Part shown: piece after piece, positions 33,611 through 45,694 of the stretch | Numbering within the stretch: position 1 is the stretch's first letter | Layout of the letters: each line of letters begins with the position of its first letter | DNA from: Gonapodya prolifera JEL478 | Taxonomy: Eukaryota > Monoblepharomycota > Monoblepharidomycetes > Monoblepharidales > Gonapodyaceae | Direction of reading: 5' to 3' | Assembly (NCBI GenBank): GCA_001574975.1 | Contig: KQ965871.1 | Location: 1 to 64,000, forward strand | Length of the DNA stretch: 64,000 bases | The notes under the pieces: model-generated | Database searches by the model: none | What the model was told of the DNA's origin: nothing | Seen by the model: only the letters and a program-made list of their open reading frames with translations | Position numbers and translations under genes: made by a program

Positions 33611-36364
33611 GAAGTTTAGGCCATTCAACGTCCCTAAATTTTGCCGTGGCGGCCCTCACCTGAATTCCTCACCCAAAATGGAGGGTGCACGACCCACCCA
33701 ATTCTCCAAATGTCACAACTTCGAGAGTCGATTTCTCGACGAATACCGGCAATCTCGCCGTGAAACTTGGTTCTACGGCATCGTAGAGCTTCAGNGTAAA
33801 GGTTCGGCGCGTGGCCCCAAGGTCGAGCTCCAACACTCCGGTCTCCCCCCGCGCTCAAAGCACGCGGATTGCAATTATCCGGTCAGTTTTCACTACGCTG
33901 CCTGCTGCGCTCGTCAGAACCCCCTTGAAAGTTGTCTCTTGCGATCCCTGGGACCGCATTTCCCCCAACTCCCCCGGGGCGCGCGCTGGATGGTCTTGAA
34001 GCGGCGGGACCCGCGGCGGGTCCGATTTGGCTCCGATTGAGGTGGAGATGGCCCGTGATACCCCGGAGAGCTGAAGAGAGGTCGGACAGAGGCGGGTGGT
34101 TGGTGGGGAGGTGGTCATGGACAACGGCGGCGAACTCGGCGGTGAGCCCATTTTCCCTCGCTTTCTTCTGTCTCTGCTGCACGATACTTAGCTCTTTGTT
34201 TAGTCTATTCGTTTTGTGGACGAAAAGGGCCGGATTCCTGGTCTTTGGTGTCGGAAACGGGCAAGAAGGCCTTCAGGCCGCTCCCCCGGAAAACCTTCGC
34301 AAACCTCGCCGTGCTGTCCGTACCTGTCCACCATTCTTCGCTTCAAATGATATGAGACCTTTGGGGCAGCCTCTTGGTCGGGTGTGCCTTATTCCCCACG
34401 TCTGCCGTGAATTAATTTGCGTTTGGGCACGGCCTCGCCCGTTGGGGAGTTTCTCAGACACCAAACGTCGGATTAATGTTTATGGCAATGCTGTATGTTT
34501 TCTACGCCTTGTCCTGTACTCTTCTTTCGCTATCTCGCAACTTCCATTTACTGGCTCTGTCAGCTTGCTGGCTCCTTCCCATTTCAACTCCGACGGCATT
34601 TTCAGCTCGGTGGCTCAACTTTTGAATGTTTATTAGTTGGTTAAGAACTCTGATTGTTCTCTTGAGGCGTGATTGATCATGTAACTAATGATATCAAGGA
34701 TTTATTTTTAGTTAACAAGTAACTAGGGGAGTTGATCATCTCCCAGGTAGATAGCGCTACGCTGTATGGTACCTCCCCGCAAGCGGGCGTGTGACACTCC
34801 GCCATACGTCACAAACATAACAAAATAAACATGGCGGGACCAACCCCAATGCCCAGACAGTGCTCAAAACATTTGCCCTGATCCAGTCAACGATTCTAAA
34901 GAGCCCTGGGGGAAATCCAAGAGCATCGCCAAATGTCGCCATTTCAGTCACCCAACACCCATGCTCCCAAAACCAAACACCCGCCTCTGTCCGTCCACCC
35001 GCCTGTTTCAGCAGTCTCACGTTACCAGTATACCATACGCCCATTTGAGCCAAACCACATCTGTCTGCTGTCTGTCGGCAGCATCACAGGTAGTTTCCTG
35101 CGGTTCAAGTAACTAATGCGATCGACCAAACCAATCTCAGATAACGCGTCACCTAACGTGTGACCTAGCCAAACAGTTTAGCGAGCAACAAAGCTGGATT
35201 TATATGGACTAAATTTGTTGAGCGGCATTGGTCTCCGGCTTGATCCCTCCAAAGATCCAAACTCCTGAAATTCCTTTCATAATATCATGTTCTCGTACCT
35301 CCCTACAACGTTTTGCCTCACGTAGTCACGCAAAATTCAAGAGCAGTAGTCACTGTAGTACATGGGTTCCGAATTCGACCCTCACTGCTGTTTCAACAAC
35401 CACATCGTCATTGTCGTACAAGATACTGCCCGTGGTCCATCAGTTTACGATGACGAACTGAGTCTCAATTTCACCTCCTCGAGAGGGACAGCATGTCATA
35501 CTTTCTGTCATTTTCTTTTGAGTAGCTTTCATAAATGAGAAACTCCCCAACGGGCGAGGCCGTGTTCAAACGCAAATTAATTCACGGCAGACGTGGGGAA
35601 ATAGGGCACACCCGACCAAGAGGCTGCCCCAAAGGTCTCATATCATTTGAAGCGAAGAATGGTGGACAGGTACGGACAGCACGGCGAGGTTTGCGAAGGT
35701 TTTCCGGGGGAGCGGCCTGAAGGCCTTCTTGCCCGTTTCCGACACCAAAGACCAGGAATCCGGCCCTTTTCGTCCACAAAACGAATAGACTAAACAAAGA
35801 GCTAAGTATCGTGCAGCAGAGACAGAAGAAAGCGAGGGAAAATGGGCTCACCGCCGAGTTCGCCGCCGTTGTCCATGACCACCTCCCCACCAACCACCCG
35901 CCTCTGTCCGACCTCTCTTCAGCTCTCCGGGGTATCACGGGCCATCTCCACCTCAATCGGAGCCAAATCGGACCCGCCGCGGGTCCCGCCGCTTCAAGAC
36001 CATCCAGCGCGCGCCCCGGGGGAGTTGGGGGAAATGCGGTCCCAGGGATCGCAAGAGACAACTTTCAAGGGGGTTCTGACGAGCGCAGCAGGCAGCGTAG
36101 TGAAAACTGACCGGATAATTGCAATCCGCGTGCTTTGAGCGCGGGGGGAGACCGGAGTGTTGGAGCTCGACCTTGGGGCCACGCGCCGAACCTTTACNCT
36201 GAAGCTCTACGATGCCGTAGAACCAAGTTTCACGGCGAGATTGCCGGTATTCGTCGAGAAATCGACTCTCGAAGTTGTGACATTTGGAGAATTGGGTGGG
36301 TCGTGCACCCTGCATTTTGGGTGAGGAATTCAGCAAAATGTGTGGAAGTTGAACGGCCTAAAGT
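33611..36364. repeat. Large inverted repeat (arms about 0.8 kb)
   Basis: The sequence at 33611-34456 recurs in reverse complement at 35536-36364. The core arms (33661-34456 and 35536-36332) are nearly identical and begin TG and end CA. Outside the core a weaker match continues to about 33611/36364. A few real differences exist (for example near 34385 versus 35605), so it is not a perfect assembly mirror. Both arms carry an N at the same mirrored position (33795 and 36197). No target-site duplication was found next to the arms. It could be a fold-back element, two solo LTR-like copies in opposite orientation, or a local inverted duplication. Open frames in the arms are copies of each other and show no known domain. 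Confidence 0.85.
34457..35535. other. Spacer between the inverted-repeat arms
   Basis: About 1.08 kb, more AT-rich than the arms. It contains shorter inverted matches (TGATCATGTAACTA and its partner near 34720-34740). A minus-strand open frame of 98 codons lies at 34757-35053 with hydrophobic and tryptophan-rich stretches. I see no transposase signature (no DDE, reverse transcriptase or integrase motif). Confidence 0.5.
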
Positions 36365-36776
36365 TCTGCCGCAAGCAAAAACGACCACTCATGTGACATC
36401 ACAGCTCGATTATATTTTCGTCATCCATTGAGTCTAAATTTTGCTGCACAATTGGAAACCAGCAAAGCACTCACGATGAGCATTCATCATGATGATGCGC
36501 ACAGTGACGTTGACGCGCCAGGAAGAATGTACTGACGGCACCGAATTGATATGCAAGTCGCTTTTCAAACTGGCTTGTTGGACTAGTGCTACCGAGAAAC
36601 ACTTGTGTGCTAACAGAACGAAGTTTCGTGGTTCTCCGCACACAACACAACCGTGCCGTGGTCACTCTTAGTCTAAGTTTTCCTCAAGAGTCAACGGAGC
36701 GGGCCACTCTGGGATACGAGCAGCATCTGGACATAAGGCCAACTGTCCACCGGCCTGGCTCTCCGTGAGAGTGGAG
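36365..36776. other. Intergenic, 5' region of the deubiquitinase gene
   Basis: Short frames on both strands only. I see nothing recognisable. It separates the inverted repeat from the ATG at 36777. Confidence 0.4.
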
Positions 36777-39700
36777 ATGGCTAGGAATCACGGGGAACCC
36801 GTTCGAACTGCTTCCGTAACGAGTTCTAAACCCACGGATTCTGTCTCGGGACAAGGACCAGGACCTGCTCAGAGCAGTCACCCTCAAGCCGCAAAATCCG
36901 CAGAAACTAGTGGTGGGGACCAGCAGGGCACGCCCGCGATGGCTCCGTCGGCGAACCGTATCTCGACGCCAGCATCGGACTGGAACTCTTCCCCTGCCCC
37001 CATTGAGCCCGGCTTGTCTGACTCTCGAAACTCGTTCCCATCTTCCGAGGAGCGTTCTGCGAACGGAACCGTGGACACCGATGCCATCGCGACAGACGAA
37101 ATCCGGAAGAAGCGTCGAAAGAAGAAGAAGCCGGCAACATCTGGAGCGATTTTCCCTGCAGCTCAACCGTCGAAGATGGACAGCGTCGGCGTGTCTGATG
37201 CGGACGTCTCGGGTGATGCAGAAAATACCTCCTCCATTGACCACATAAATGACGGTCCTGCAACATCACTGAACACGTCTCAGACGTCGGAGCGAACCGT
37301 TTTGGACAATTTGGAGCATGCTGCTACCGATACATCGGGAACGAGCAAGAGTCATTCATACCCGAACAAATCACCCGCAACTGCCGACTTTGTTCGTCCC
37401 GAGAACCCCCCTTCATCGCCGCCCTCGCTTCCTCCGACAACCTCCTCCGACACAATCCCTAGTCATCCCCTCGATCCTTCTGGCGAGGTCAGCTCCGGCC
37501 CCTCCAACAACCTACAAAGCTCCCTTAACACCCAACACTCCACATCTCCCTCGTCCTCGAAAAAGAAGAAAAAGCCACGAACCAAACCCGAATCTGGCGT
37601 TACACCTCCGGTTCCCCCTCTTGATACATCGACGAAACCAACTGTAAGCGTTGGCAATCCTCCTTCACCCTCCCATTCCTCTTCAACCGATGCAACCCTG
37701 GCTGCCGCGGAGTCGCCATCACCCGCAGGATCAGGATCAGGATCGGGTGCGGATACCGCGAAGATAGATGATCAAGGTTTGCCGGATGCCAACGTGCGGT
37801 CGGTCCCCACACCGGTCTCTGCCCCCATCGAATCGGTCAATGAGAATGCTTCCGAGCAGGAGTTTTTGAAGAGAAGGACTGGAAACGGTAGACTTGAAGA
37901 TGATAAAAGCGGCACTCTCCCAGCCGATTTTGTTATAGCGATCCCAGACGTGGAGGAGACTGGCGATCCAGCAGCGCCGGAACGCAATGTGGATGTTGCA
38001 CCCACCTTTCCACAACCGAGTGGGACTTCTGATACGAGGGACGGTAGGGATGATCCAGCTGCAGACTCGGACACGGAAGGGGAACCCACCCTGGGAGGAG
38101 CGACTGGAAAACGAAAGAAACGGAAGCACAAAAAGAAGAAGGCGCCCGATGTGACAGAATCAGACAAAAAGAACGATGAGACGGGGGTGAAAGAAGGAAC
38201 AAACCGCTCAACGGAGGCAGATCCTTTGTTGGGCGGTGCTGCGGATGGAACGAACTCCTCCTCCACTACTAGCACGAATGGTCGCCGGCAACGACCTAGA
38301 ATCGTAAACGGGCGGCTTCAACGGCCTCCAGCGGCGGCGGAATCTCCATCGACCATGGAGAATCAACCCGGAATGACTCCGGACAAGGCCAGGGAGATCA
38401 TGGATTATCAGAATCGGGTTATATTCAACCATTACTTTCGCCATCTACATCCTCTGCGGCGGGCTGGAGTGGGGATGGTGGGATTGGGTGGGAGCAGCGA
38501 CACGGTTCGCGGCATGGACGAATCGGAAGGCAGAAGCTCCAGTCCAAAGACCAGGAAGGAAATGGAGGAGGAAATGTACAAGAAAATTGGAGTTGTTCCC
38601 GAGCCCACGAAGCACAAGTGAGTCCTCCTTGAGCTGGAGACCATTGCAACTCTGCGTAACATCAAAGATCGGGCAGGTTGCGGTATGACACATACCAGAC
38701 AAAGGGAGAGTTTTTCGTGACGATCTACATGAAAAATCTCAAAGAAGATCAGGTGGATTGCAAGTTCGAGGAGCGCCGGGTATGTCCTTTTTATGTCAGG
38801 GTTCTGCAATGTGCTCATGTTCCCGATTTCAGTTGTATGTTACCTTTCCTGGTGTCACGTTTCAGTCGGACTCGGACACGTCGTTCGATGTCACCTTAGC
38901 AGACGCCATTGTTCCACAGCACTGCAAGGTTGCTCTGAGACCCCTCTCCGTCGTCATAGCGTTGAAAAAGGCCCGAATTGCAGACTGGGAATCCCTTGAG
39001 AAGCGTGACAAGGACGCAGAAAAGGAGAAAGGGGAGAACTCTGGTGGTGGCAAAGGAAATAAGAAGTCCGCTGCGGATGCAGAAAAGGGGGGACGAAAAG
39101 AACAATTTGATGTGGAGGAAGTGATGAAGAAGATCGAAGGGACACAGCCCGAGAAGGAAAAGGACGTGAAGAGAAAGGGTGGGAAAATCCAAGCGGCTGC
39201 CAGTCCAATTGCATCAAATGAAACTATGGCCAAACCCACTGTCTCCGAAGTTAACTTATCGGCTACTCCATCGGGGGAAGGAAGCTCGATTTTGACATCT
39301 GATAACGCTTCCGCGAGAGACCAACAACCAGCGATCCGTGAGGAAAACGTGCCACCACAGGCGGAAGTGAAGGATTCCCGCGTGGAAATTTCGCAGGTAC
39401 CTCTTTCGGACAACATCGTGGACCAGAATGTTTCTGCGCATGGGGTTTCGAGCGCTTCATCAGTCAAAATGTCGATGCCTGGGGCCTGGCCAGACTCCGC
39501 ATCATCTGGGACTTCACGCTCGGCATCTGATCATGGAAGACAGGATGACGACTCTGAGCAACCTGCAACCGATACCGACCGCAGCCTCCCGAGTCCTGGG
39601 GAGAACAACAACGCAGAGTTGTTCCATAAGGGGGTTTCGGCGCTAGAGAGGCCCTATGAGTCGTCAAGTTTAGTCGGCATCGCATCCCTCTTTGGCAGCG

Positions 39701-42182
39701 CTGTGGGGTCTGTTGTGAGAGGCGGCAAAAGGGAGGGGATGCCTAGAGGATTGTACAACATGGGCCAGACTGTGAGTAGTGTTTCACGAAGCGAAGTCAA
39801 TTTGGTGATGATCATGGTTTCGGTTCCAGTGCTATGTCAACAGCATCGTGCAGGCTTTGAGCAGTACTCCAGAGCTCAGGGATTACTTTCTATGTGAGTA
39901 AACCGGTTCGCGAAATCAGTGAGCGTGTTCTCACTTTATATTTATTGCGGGCGATCTCAGCGTCTGATTCGTGGAAGGACCACGTCAACGCAGGAAATCC
40001 CTTGGGGCACTCAGGCAAAGTTGCCCAGTCCTTTGCGACGCTTATGCGGCAGCTCAACTCGAGTTCGTCTGCTGTCACTCCCCACACTCTCATTAACACA
40101 CTGGAAAAGGCGTGGGCGTTGTTCGAGGACGTGTTCCAACAACATGATGCACAAGAAGTCATGGCATTCCTGCTGGATGCTATACACGAGGACTTGAATG
40201 AACGAGGAGGGAAACTAAAAGGACAAATGAAAGAAATGGCTGATTATGACGGAACTACCGCGGACTCTGTGAGTGTTATCCTGGTGGTGAAACCATTTGC
40301 GAGTGTTGATAACGAACCTTTCTCTTCTTCAAGATCGTTTCACGGGAGTTTTGGGACCATCATAAACTTCTCAACTCTAGCATTATCGTTGAAAACTTCC
40401 AGGGACTGTACAAATCCTCCGTCACGTGCAAGGACTGCAACAAAACTTCCATGAAGTTCGATCCATTCATGTACCTTACCGTTCCACTTCCCGAGGAGCG
40501 GTTGAGATTCAACATTTATATGGTGGACCTCGAAGGCCGAAGAAGGCTACGCAAGCGCGTTTTCGTTCGAAAGGAAGGTCGTGTAGTGGAGATCAAGGAG
40601 AAAGTTAAGGCTTTGATGTCAAGATACTCCGAGAACAACTCCAAGATGCAAAAATTGGAACGCGAATGGCTAATCACGGAAACAGATCCAAACGGAAACT
40701 TGATTCAGAGGACTTATGACAAAAGTCAGAGGGTTAGGGCGCTAGCGGACCTTGAAGACCTCGTTGCGTAAGTGTTCAGTATTTTGGTTGCACACGTTCG
40801 GTGACATTAAGCGCACATCCTCTCTTCTGCCGTATCACATACCTCTATTGTGACATGCTCGCAGTTATGAGATAGAGCATGGTCCACAAAACTCGTACAT
40901 TGTCACTCAGCATCATAGCCCTGACGGCCCACTTTCGAACAGGGTGGAGGTATTCGGGACTCCGCTTATTCTGTCTTTCGTTGCCGGAGAATATACCCAA
41001 GCCGAGATCTACCGACTCATGGTTGGAAAGCTCATGTATGTTGGAGCTATGCATGGTGTGTTTCACTTTCTGACGAACCGTTCATGTTTTCCATGCAAAT
41101 TCAGGGAGCACAACGTTCTTCCACGCGATTTCGACCTGAAGACATTCCCCCCTCCGTTCGTTGTGAGAAAGATCGAGACAGCAAGCACGCGCTCGTATGA
41201 GACGTCCCCAAACTCCTCTGACGAGGAATGTGACCGAGTACCAGACCGTAGAAAGTTGGAAGAGGAACAGGTGTCGGGAAACGGACCAAAGCGGGTAGCG
41301 TTACATACGAAAAGATTCCTGCGCCTCTATCTGGATTGGAGATGGGAAGGTAGAAGCAAGTTTTATCGGGGAAAACAAGATCAAATTTTTGTGAGGATCA
41401 TCGATGGCTGATTCTGTTGAAATTCCCACTAAAGTTTGCGTTTCTTTTTACTGAAGGCACCAATCGCCGAAACAGATTCGGAGGATTCTGATTCGGAGAC
41501 GGTTCCCGGGAGAAGCAACGGTTTTGCATCCGCGTCACAAAATGGATATGCGCTGTCGCAAAACGGAGGATCCGCACCTGTGCCAACCTTGCTTGACTGC
41601 ATTGACTTATTCACATCCGAAGAGGAATTAGCCGGCGCAGAAGCGGTGGAGTGCTCTCGCTGCGCGAAGAAAACCAATGCTGTGAAGCGGTTCACGTTGT
41701 ACGGTCTCCCGAAAATATTGATCATCCACCTGAAGAGATTTCGTTGGGATGCGTTGCCGAATGGAATGAGTTTTAGTCGGAAGATCGAGACCATGATCCA
41801 CTTCCCTATTGAGGCGGACTTTGCGGGACTGGCACCAGAGCTCATGGGTGAGGGGAAGAGTTCTAAGTATCGGTTGTTTGCAGTTGTGAACCATTTCGGA
41901 AATAATCATTCTGGACATTGTGAGTTCTTCTCTAAACAATGTACGTGCTGGTTTCACGGTTGACATTGCTGTGTAGATACTGCGTTTTGTGACCGTGCTC
42001 CAGAAGGGTCGAGTGAAAGTCGGTGGTTCGAGTTTGACGATGAAGCTGTGAAGGAAGTTCATGAAGATGCTGTAAAGGTGGGTCATTTCAAGTCGATAGG
42101 TTACACACAAACAGCTGATGTTTATATCTCAAACAAAAAAAAGACACGTTGGGCGTATTGCTTGTTTTATCGCCGTCTGTAG
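36777..42182 (+). CDS. CS-domain ubiquitin-specific protease (USP19-like)
   Basis: A large multi-exon gene, roughly 1500-1600 residues. The first exon gives about 610 disordered residues, rich in Ser/Pro with Lys patches (KKRRKKKKPATS, GKRKKRKHKKKKAPD). Across the next introns comes a CS (p23-like) domain: YQTKGEFFVTIYMKNL, LYVTFPG, FDVTLADAIV, VALRPLSVVIALKKA. A charged linker leads to the USP catalytic domain. The Cys box GLYNMGQT-CYVNS is joined over the intron 39772-39829, with Cys at 39830-39832. QQHDAQEVMAFLLDAIHEDL (QQD-like box) follows, then a zinc-ribbon pair CKDC and CSRC, the finger insert, the LIIHLKRF box, and the His box NNHSGHYTAFC with His at 41916-41918. FEFDDEAV and the end AYCLFYRRL complete the fold. 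It removes ubiquitin, and the CS domain may recruit Hsp90 as in USP19. The frame opens at GTG 36765, but the first ATG is 36777. Catalytic residues look intact. Confidence 0.87.
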
Positions 42183-42243
42183 TTGCACATACACCAAATA
42201 GTATCAATAACAAAAAAAAGTTGCATCCGCGATGTTGCAGCGA

Positions 42244-43281
42244 TCATGGTTCCCCCTTCGTGTCTTCTTTGATGCCCGTGTTTTCTTTGGTGTCCCCATT
42301 TCCTTCCAACGGCGGTGTTGGTTCGACTCTCATTCGATGAAAGCGGTCTTTACGCCTTTTACAAATGAAGAGAATACCAAAGGCTGAAAGTCCAAGTGCG
42401 GCCAGCCCTCCAACTGTCGCTCCTGCAGTAACCGCAGCCGGTGGTGAGGGATCCAAAGGAGGGATAGGTGAAGTAGAGGGTGAACTTTGTGTGGCAGAAG
42501 AGAAGGAACTTTGTGAAGAGGACGACGCCTGCAAGCTTGTGGAGGAAGGCGTTGGACTTTGGTATGTAGTGGTTGTTGTCTGTTGCATCCTGTTTACATA
42601 ACAGAAGGTGTCAGCATAGAGGGACTTCACCCAAAGCAACTTCCACCCACTCCAGGCAGCATAGCACCCCCGTCATTCCAGTTGCCATTGACATTGCACC
42701 ACAGCCAACGGACATTCCTTGGACAATCCTCGTGTTGCCCGTCCAAATCGAATCACGACATCCACCATACAGGCAACCCGATCCACAGCACACTGGCTCG
42801 CTGCATCCTCCGCTCGGGTAGCATTCTGGCGTGTTGTTGCTCAGCGAGGCGTATTGGCAGGTACCCCCCTGGCTATTGTAAACAGCTTGGTTGCAGTGTG
42901 AGAAGCGAGCAGCGTACATTCCGGAAACAGAGCTGCACAGGGATGGAGTCAACAGAGCATAAAGCTCAAATGGGGAGCATAGCTCGTAGCCAGGTGCACA
43001 CAAATTTGCCTTAATGAGAGGGTTCGAGTATTCTGAGGAGCCAAAGGGCAGAACCAAACGTCACCAACGGGAACGAATGTGCCATCTGTTGTTTTCGGCA
43101 GAGCGAGGCTGTAGGTACCACTCCAACTGGCCTGGCAGCCGCAAATACCCGCGAGCGATCCAAATGTTACCCCGTTGCCGTTGGCACAACACGGAGCGGA
43201 GCGCTTGGCGATTGATGCAGCGTGACACCGCGCTGCGAGGACGGTGAGCAGGAAGACGAGTAAGCGCGATCCAAGGAACAT
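42244..43281 (-). CDS. Cysteine-rich single-pass membrane protein with Ser/Thr stalk
   Basis: ATG 43281 opens a signal peptide (RLLVFLLTVLAARCHAASI). A cysteine-rich ectodomain follows in two exons (SAPCCANGNGVTFGSLAGIC, then ANLCAPGYELCSPFELYALL, GGCSEPVCCGSGCLYGGC). After a further intron come a Ser/Thr-rich stalk (TTTTTYQSPTPSSTSLQASS), a transmembrane helix (AVTAGATVGGLAALGLSAFG...ILFIC) and a short basic cytosolic tail ending at 42244. More than 15 cysteines suggest a disulfide-knotted wall-facing domain. No known family is recognised. Its stop lies only 61 bp from the convergent stop of the deubiquitinase, so 3' ends probably overlap. Layout matches the two other membrane-sensor-like genes in the window, but sequence similarity is not evident. 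Confidence 0.65.
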
Positions 43282-43704
43282 GTCGCTGCCGAAGTTGGAT
43301 AGGGAACCGGTGATTGAGCCTGCATCCCTGGGCGACACAGGCGTGATCAGGCAAGCGCGAGCTGATTCTCCAACCCAGGATTTCAACAACATTTCATTCA
43401 GTAACTTGATCGCGACAGTCCGCGCGTCGCTTATCTGGTGAATCGCAGACACTGACGATGAGGGCGTGTCTTTGACGTCATCCCCAGGTGACCTCACACA
43501 AACTCGCCACCTCAACAAAATACCAATTAGTTTGGAGCAAATGAGTCGGTTTATTAAATGTCACGTGGACCCGTTTCCCCGAGGGTGGCCCCAGTCAGAA
43601 CGACAGTTGGCGGACAGACAGCGCGGCTTTTGCTGGGGAAAGGGGCCTAACAAATAGTATTTTCAAAAACGAGCTGCCAACATCATTCTCTCTTGAAATG
43701 CTAT
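43282..43704. other. Intergenic, no supportable gene
   Basis: Contains the presumed promoter of the minus-strand cysteine-rich membrane protein and the 3' flank of the quinone oxidoreductase. Short plus-strand frames have no motif. Confidence 0.4.
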
Positions 43705-45607
43705 TTATGGCTTAAGCAAAAGCTTTCCAGTAGTCTTTCCGCTCTGCAAATCTGTGTGAGCGACAGCCGCGTCTTTCAAGGGGTAAACCTTGTGAACCGC
43801 GCATTTCACTGTGCCACCGGCAATAAAATCAAACAACTGCTTCGATGCGGTTTGGAATTGTTCTCCAGTCTTGATGCGATTGAAGAGGGTTGGTCTCATC
43901 TGGGAGCAACGAAGGCTTTCACTTCAACATTTGAAACCTCTGTCATTGTCGATTCGCACTGACCAGTCTGAAGTTGCCCACGTTGATCTTGCTCAAGGGA
44001 ACTGGGTCAACAGGTCCACTTGCATTTCTGGGGAAAATTATGTTCCAATGACGATGCATTTTGGCGAGACTAGGAGTGGATCCACTTACCCAAAGCTGAC
44101 CATCCAGCCACCGGGAACTTTCAAGCAAGCCAAACTTATGTCGAACGAGGTTTTGCCAACACCATCAAAAACGGCATCAACCTGAAGTTATCGCGCCTTA
44201 GTATTAGTCCTCCCCTTGAAAGGTATTTTCCACTCACTCCTTCGCCATTAGTAATTTCTTTCACTCGTGCAGCTACATCCTCCTTTGTGTAGCTGAGTTT
44301 CAGGAGAAGCCCGATTACGAATCCGACCCAAGAGCTACGGAGTGAAGATGATACTCACTCGATCACGTGATCGGCGCCAAGGGATTTGACAATGTCTACC
44401 TATAGTTGTGTTTTTGGGCGGCAATTGTTTCAGAGGTAGCAAGTCAACATTGCAGTTGAATTAATAACAAACTTTACTGGTGGAGCAGATACCGATCACT
44501 TTAGCCCCCAGGTGCTTTCCAACTTGGACTTGGAGTGAGCCGGTGCCTCCAGCTGCCGTTTGAAGTGTAATGAGCGAGTATCCATTTCATTGGAAACAGC
44601 ATTACATACCCGCGGCCCAAACCAAAATGGTGTCACCAGCCTTGATTGGGCAATCTTGTGTGAGCTGTGTCCAGGCGGTCAAACCTAGTGTGAGGGTGGT
44701 TTTAGATGGTGAAGGGGAACTGGAATGCAATTGTTCGATGTTTCGTCGTCACCTTGAAGGACGGACGCGGCCCCAGTTTCATCGCTGATTTGAGATGGTA
44801 GCTTTGCCGCGAAGCCTTCAGGCACGGTAGTGTATTCGGCGTACGAGCTTCCCGATAGATAAGCCACCCTGTCGCCGACCTTGTCCAGAGTTATCAGACA
44901 CGAGCGTTGGTGATTTGTGATTGAAACCTACTTTCAAATGGCTACCCTCGCCCGTTGCGACAACTGTTCCTGCACCTTCGCGGCCGATCACAAACGCTGG
45001 AATGGGCAGCCATCAGTCCTTTGGTCGTACTTCAACAGTGGACCACAATGACTCACGCAGCTTCACTGGGTACAAGCCACTGGAGGGAGTAAGAGACAAA
45101 ATAACGTTATAAGAATTAGGAATTAGTAAAACGGTTCGGACTTTCGGTTTCGAGGTGGACCATACCTCCGATGGTAGGTGTCGATGAAGTTCACGCCAAT
45201 GAAACTGATACGATTGCGAACGTGAGCAGCGTTATCTATACCCATCGGCTTCAGCAGTTTACAAACCTGTTTTTCACGACAATTTGACCGGCGGCCGGCT
45301 TCCCAACTGTATGGTAAGTGTTTTGTGGACATCGATCGTTCAATACATTCAATCAATTGGGTCGCGGAGAAAGCGGCGATGTTGCTACATCAGGCAAGAT
45401 TGAATTCAGCTTGCCTGGTTGAGTTGTGTACTTCATCGCGTCCACTCCTCCGGGCTGTTCAATGAGAACAACGTGACAATTTTCTGGGATCGACATTGCA
45501 GACAGAGCACGCGAAGTAAGGTTGTAGGGGAGAGAGAATGCTTTCGCGTCAGAACGAGTGGCGCGAATGAAGAGATGGGCTTTTGAAAGATTTGGTAATC
45601 GTATCAT
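43705..45607 (-). CDS. Quinone oxidoreductase (zeta-crystallin-like, MDR family)
   Basis: A very intron-dense gene on the minus strand, with about eight introns. It opens with IPENCHVVLIEQPGGVDAMKY and continues with FIGVNFIDTYHRRG. Next come VIGREGAGTVVATGEG and KVGDRVAYLSGSSYAEYTTV. The Rossmann segment KAGDTILVWAAGGTGSLQVQ follows, then GADHVIEY-type and GVDAVFDGVGKTSFD segments, and the end AVAHTDLQSGKTTGKLLLKP at 43705. These are standard zinc-free NADPH:quinone reductase motifs of the medium-chain dehydrogenase/reductase superfamily. It reduces quinones with NADPH, classically by one electron in zeta-crystallins. ATG 45496 gives the canonical cytosolic start. An upstream in-frame ATG 45607 adds 37 residues rich in Arg/Ser/Leu and poor in acid, like a mitochondrial presequence. 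The exact start is therefore open. Confidence 0.85.
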
Positions 45608-45694
45608 CTTTCGCCCGGGCCGAAGAGGTTCCGTGCGGCGGCTATTATTACAACATTTGCGATTGAATACGATTTAGAGATACAAGAGATGCAA

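Noticed and set aside
33678-34040. 120-codon frame, and its copy on the minus strand at 35953-36336
   Set aside because: Both are the same inverted-repeat arm read in one frame, contain the ambiguous base, and show no domain.
36765-36776. Upstream extension of the deubiquitinase from 36765
   Set aside because: The frame opens with GTG there; the first ATG is 36777.
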